Source: Alphaproteobacteria bacterium (GTDB lineage: Bacteria > Pseudomonadota > Alphaproteobacteria > Micavibrionales > Micavibrionaceae). From it: 64,000 bases of DNA. The position numbers were made by a program, and so were the translations under genes. Numbering within the stretch: position 1 is the first letter of the stretch; each line of letters begins with the position of its first letter. Of this stretch, positions 62,718 through 64,000 are shown piece after piece. The stretch covers positions 51,391 through 115,390 of the forward strand of contig JAEUKP010000009.1 of the NCBI GenBank assembly GCA_016794145.1. The letters run 5' to 3'. The notes beneath the pieces were generated by a model, which did not search any database, was not told the DNA's origin, and was given only the letters and a program-made list of their open reading frames with translations.

Positions 62718-63509
62718 CTATTGAACCCGAGCCATCACGTTACAGAAAGTACCACTCAAAGACTCATTATAGATATCACCACCAGCTGGACCGCTCGCAC
62801 AGTTAGCCGCGTTAAGATTTCCGCCGACAGCACGGACCTGACCACTTGTTGGAACACCATCATCAAGTTTACGGTCAATATTCGCAGCACTTGAGGGGGT
62901 CATATTCTGAACGTTATCCGCAGTAGTGATAGTTCCAGGAGCCACCTGTTTTGATAAAACATAGACACCAGCAGGCACGCCGTTCGCGTTTACAACGCCT
63001 GTCGCTGTCCCGTTAAAGGAGCTAATAGCCCAAGTTCCGCCCAAAGGCGTCGTTGGGTGAGACCTTCCAGCACCAAGTGCAGTTGCAGTTGGCTGAACGC
63101 CCCCAATCAACCCAGCTGCAGCAAGGTGAATAAAGGCCACACTTGCCTCATCCTGAAGGACTGTTGTCCCACCGGGGTTCTGAGGCTCAATAAACCCATT
63201 CGCGAGAGTTCCCCCAGTGGCAACCCCATTACAAGGCGCTACAGTACAACTTGGAAGACGTCCACCTGGGTTTGCAAGATCACCAGGAAACGCGGCATAT
63301 TTATCACGGAAACCGCTAATTCCGGATTCAATCGCCTTCACCTGCGCAACGGTTGAGGAAACACGCGCATTGGTAATCAATTCCTGACCTTTCAGGATCC
63401 CACCGATCAAAAGACCGATAATAATCATAACAATCGCCAATTCGACGAGGGTAAAGCCGCTTTCATTACGACGCGCAGTAGACGCGGCTTGGTTTGTGGA
63501 TTGTGTCAT
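62718..63509 (-). CDS. Type IV pilin / type II secretion pseudopilin-like protein
   Basis: A 263-residue protein with a class III prepilin leader. Cleavage is expected after Gly18 (RNESG-FTLVELAIVM), with Phe19 as +1 and the conserved Glu at +5. A 20-residue hydrophobic helix (IVMIIIGLLIGGILKG) follows. The rest is a Gly/Thr/Ala/Pro-rich globular domain with four cysteines that may pair. GGAG lies 9 nt upstream. The gene is alone, closed by a strong terminator, and no pilB/pilC/pilD are nearby. The size suggests a minor or specialised pilin, but a major subunit is possible. Confidence 0.82.
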   Translation of the reverse strand: MTQSTNQAASTARRNESGFTLVELAIVMIIIGLLIGGILKGQELITNARVSSTVAQVKAIESGISGFRDKYAAFPGDLANPGGRLPSCTVAPCNGVATGGTLANGFIEPQNPGGTTVLQDEASVAFIHLAAAGLIGGVQPTATALGAGRSHPTTPLGGTWAISSFNGTATGVVNANGVPAGVYVLSKQVAPGTITTADNVQNMTPSSAANIDRKLDDGVPTSGQVRAVGGNLNAANCASGPAGGDIYNESLSGTFCNVMARVQ

Positions 63510-63708
63510 GTGAAAAACTCCATAAGTTGTATAAAATGACGTTCAGAAAATCCCCCCGAACGGAAGGCCAATGCAGTATACCTGAATTTATAATTTTTGC
63601 TATGCTGCAAATACCAAGATAAAGCTTTTTTGATTAATAAAGTCTTACTTTTTCATGATTTATTGATCAGGATGACAAATTGATAGGTCTATTTGTCGAA
63701 ACAATGTT

Positions 63709-64000
63709 TTATGCTGCCAACCCACGGCGTAAAAAATCAGCCATTCGTCTTGCGAACCCAGACGGATCAGTGACTGGTTCCCCTTGGATAATCCGGGCCT
63801 GATCGAAAAGCAAGTCTGCTGCGTCACATAATCCCTTTGATTCTGTCGAGCTTCTGGCCAAGGCATCCAATTGATCGATTAAAGGATGATCTGCATTGAT
63901 TTCCAAAACAGGCTTTGCTTTGGAATCATAATTCTGATTTGCTTTTAAAATCCGGGTTACGTTCAAATCGGCATCTTTATCAGAAGCGACAAGGCAAACT
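63709..64000 (-). CDS. htpG: Chaperone protein HtpG, C-terminal end (partial)
   Basis: The open frame runs off the right edge; its last 97 codons match the C-terminal dimerisation domain of HtpG (bacterial Hsp90). Visible are CLVASDKDADLNVTRILKA, the KPVLEINADHPLI motif and a final RRMADFLRRGLAA. The 5' part is outside the window. Confidence 0.9.
   Translation of the reverse strand, partial: VCLVASDKDADLNVTRILKANQNYDSKAKPVLEINADHPLIDQLDALARSSTESKGLCDAADLLFDQARIIQGEPVTDPSGFARRMADFLRRGLAA

Overview
The window is a gene-dense stretch of an alphaproteobacterial chromosome. The evidence for that is gene order as well as gene content: gatC-gatA facing ruvX-dnaG-rpoD, rpiB-glyA-nrdR next to riboflavin genes, aroK-aroB beside xerD and accA, yajC-secD-secF followed by an Mth938-like gene, a PopZ homologue, a CheZ of the alphaproteobacterial type, and a PhaR/PhaC/PhaZ polyhydroxyalkanoate set. 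The precise lineage cannot be fixed by eye. Several traits (a nuo cluster that stops at nuoI, a one-chain glycyl-tRNA synthetase, moderate GC, few mobile genes) suggest a deep or host/prey-associated branch rather than a Rhizobiales or Caulobacterales type.

Layout. 1-730: end of a complex I cluster (nuoH, nuoI). 842-3444: cheZ, then phaR and a short phaC facing away from each other. 3465-10349 (minus strand): nadD, a PLP-fold protein, an unknown protein, and the gatC-gatA-[two secreted Cys-motif proteins]-gatB operon. 10394-19822 (plus): ruvX, dnaG, rpoD, two unknown genes, dnaE; then tRNA-Cys on minus. 20052-23255: pcm, popZ, and a COG0523 zinc GTPase behind two Zur-like operators. 23408-30608: a CobD/CbiB-family membrane protein, phaZ, an HExxH protein, a degenerate HisG-like protein, an LD-carboxypeptidase, fdxA, pth. 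30660-35028 (minus): SulP transporter, Fic protein, RNA uracil methyltransferase. 35025-41649 (minus): one long operon running rpiB, glyA, nrdR, pabB, pabA, pabC, ribE, ribBA into the methyltransferase gene. 41810-53024: cobT, a fused aroK-aroB on minus, a small membrane peptide, an unknown secreted protein, xerD, accA, gltX, tkt. 53102-56456 (minus): Mth938-like, secF, secD, yajC. 56559-64000: an unknown secreted protein, double-hairpin inverted-repeat elements, terC, glyS, a lytic transglycosylase, a type IV pilin-like protein and the 3' end of htpG.

Themes. Housekeeping modules dominate: replication and sigma factor, protein export, tRNA charging and amidation, folate/riboflavin/shikimate supply, carbon storage as polyhydroxyalkanoate, and zinc homeostasis. 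GlyA consumes tetrahydrofolate, and its operon also carries the whole p-aminobenzoate branch that feeds folate synthesis.

Most interesting: (1) two tandem Zur-type palindromes 22 bp apart between a COG0523 GTPase and a divergent Cys-rich mini-protein; (2) a family of short elements with terminal inverted repeats and two internal hairpins; (3) a pair of secreted paralogues with a shared Cys pattern inserted in the gatCAB operon; (4) abrupt base-composition changes inside dnaG and rpoD; (5) a HisG-like protein that has lost its PRPP loop. No CRISPR array, prophage or complete insertion sequence was seen.
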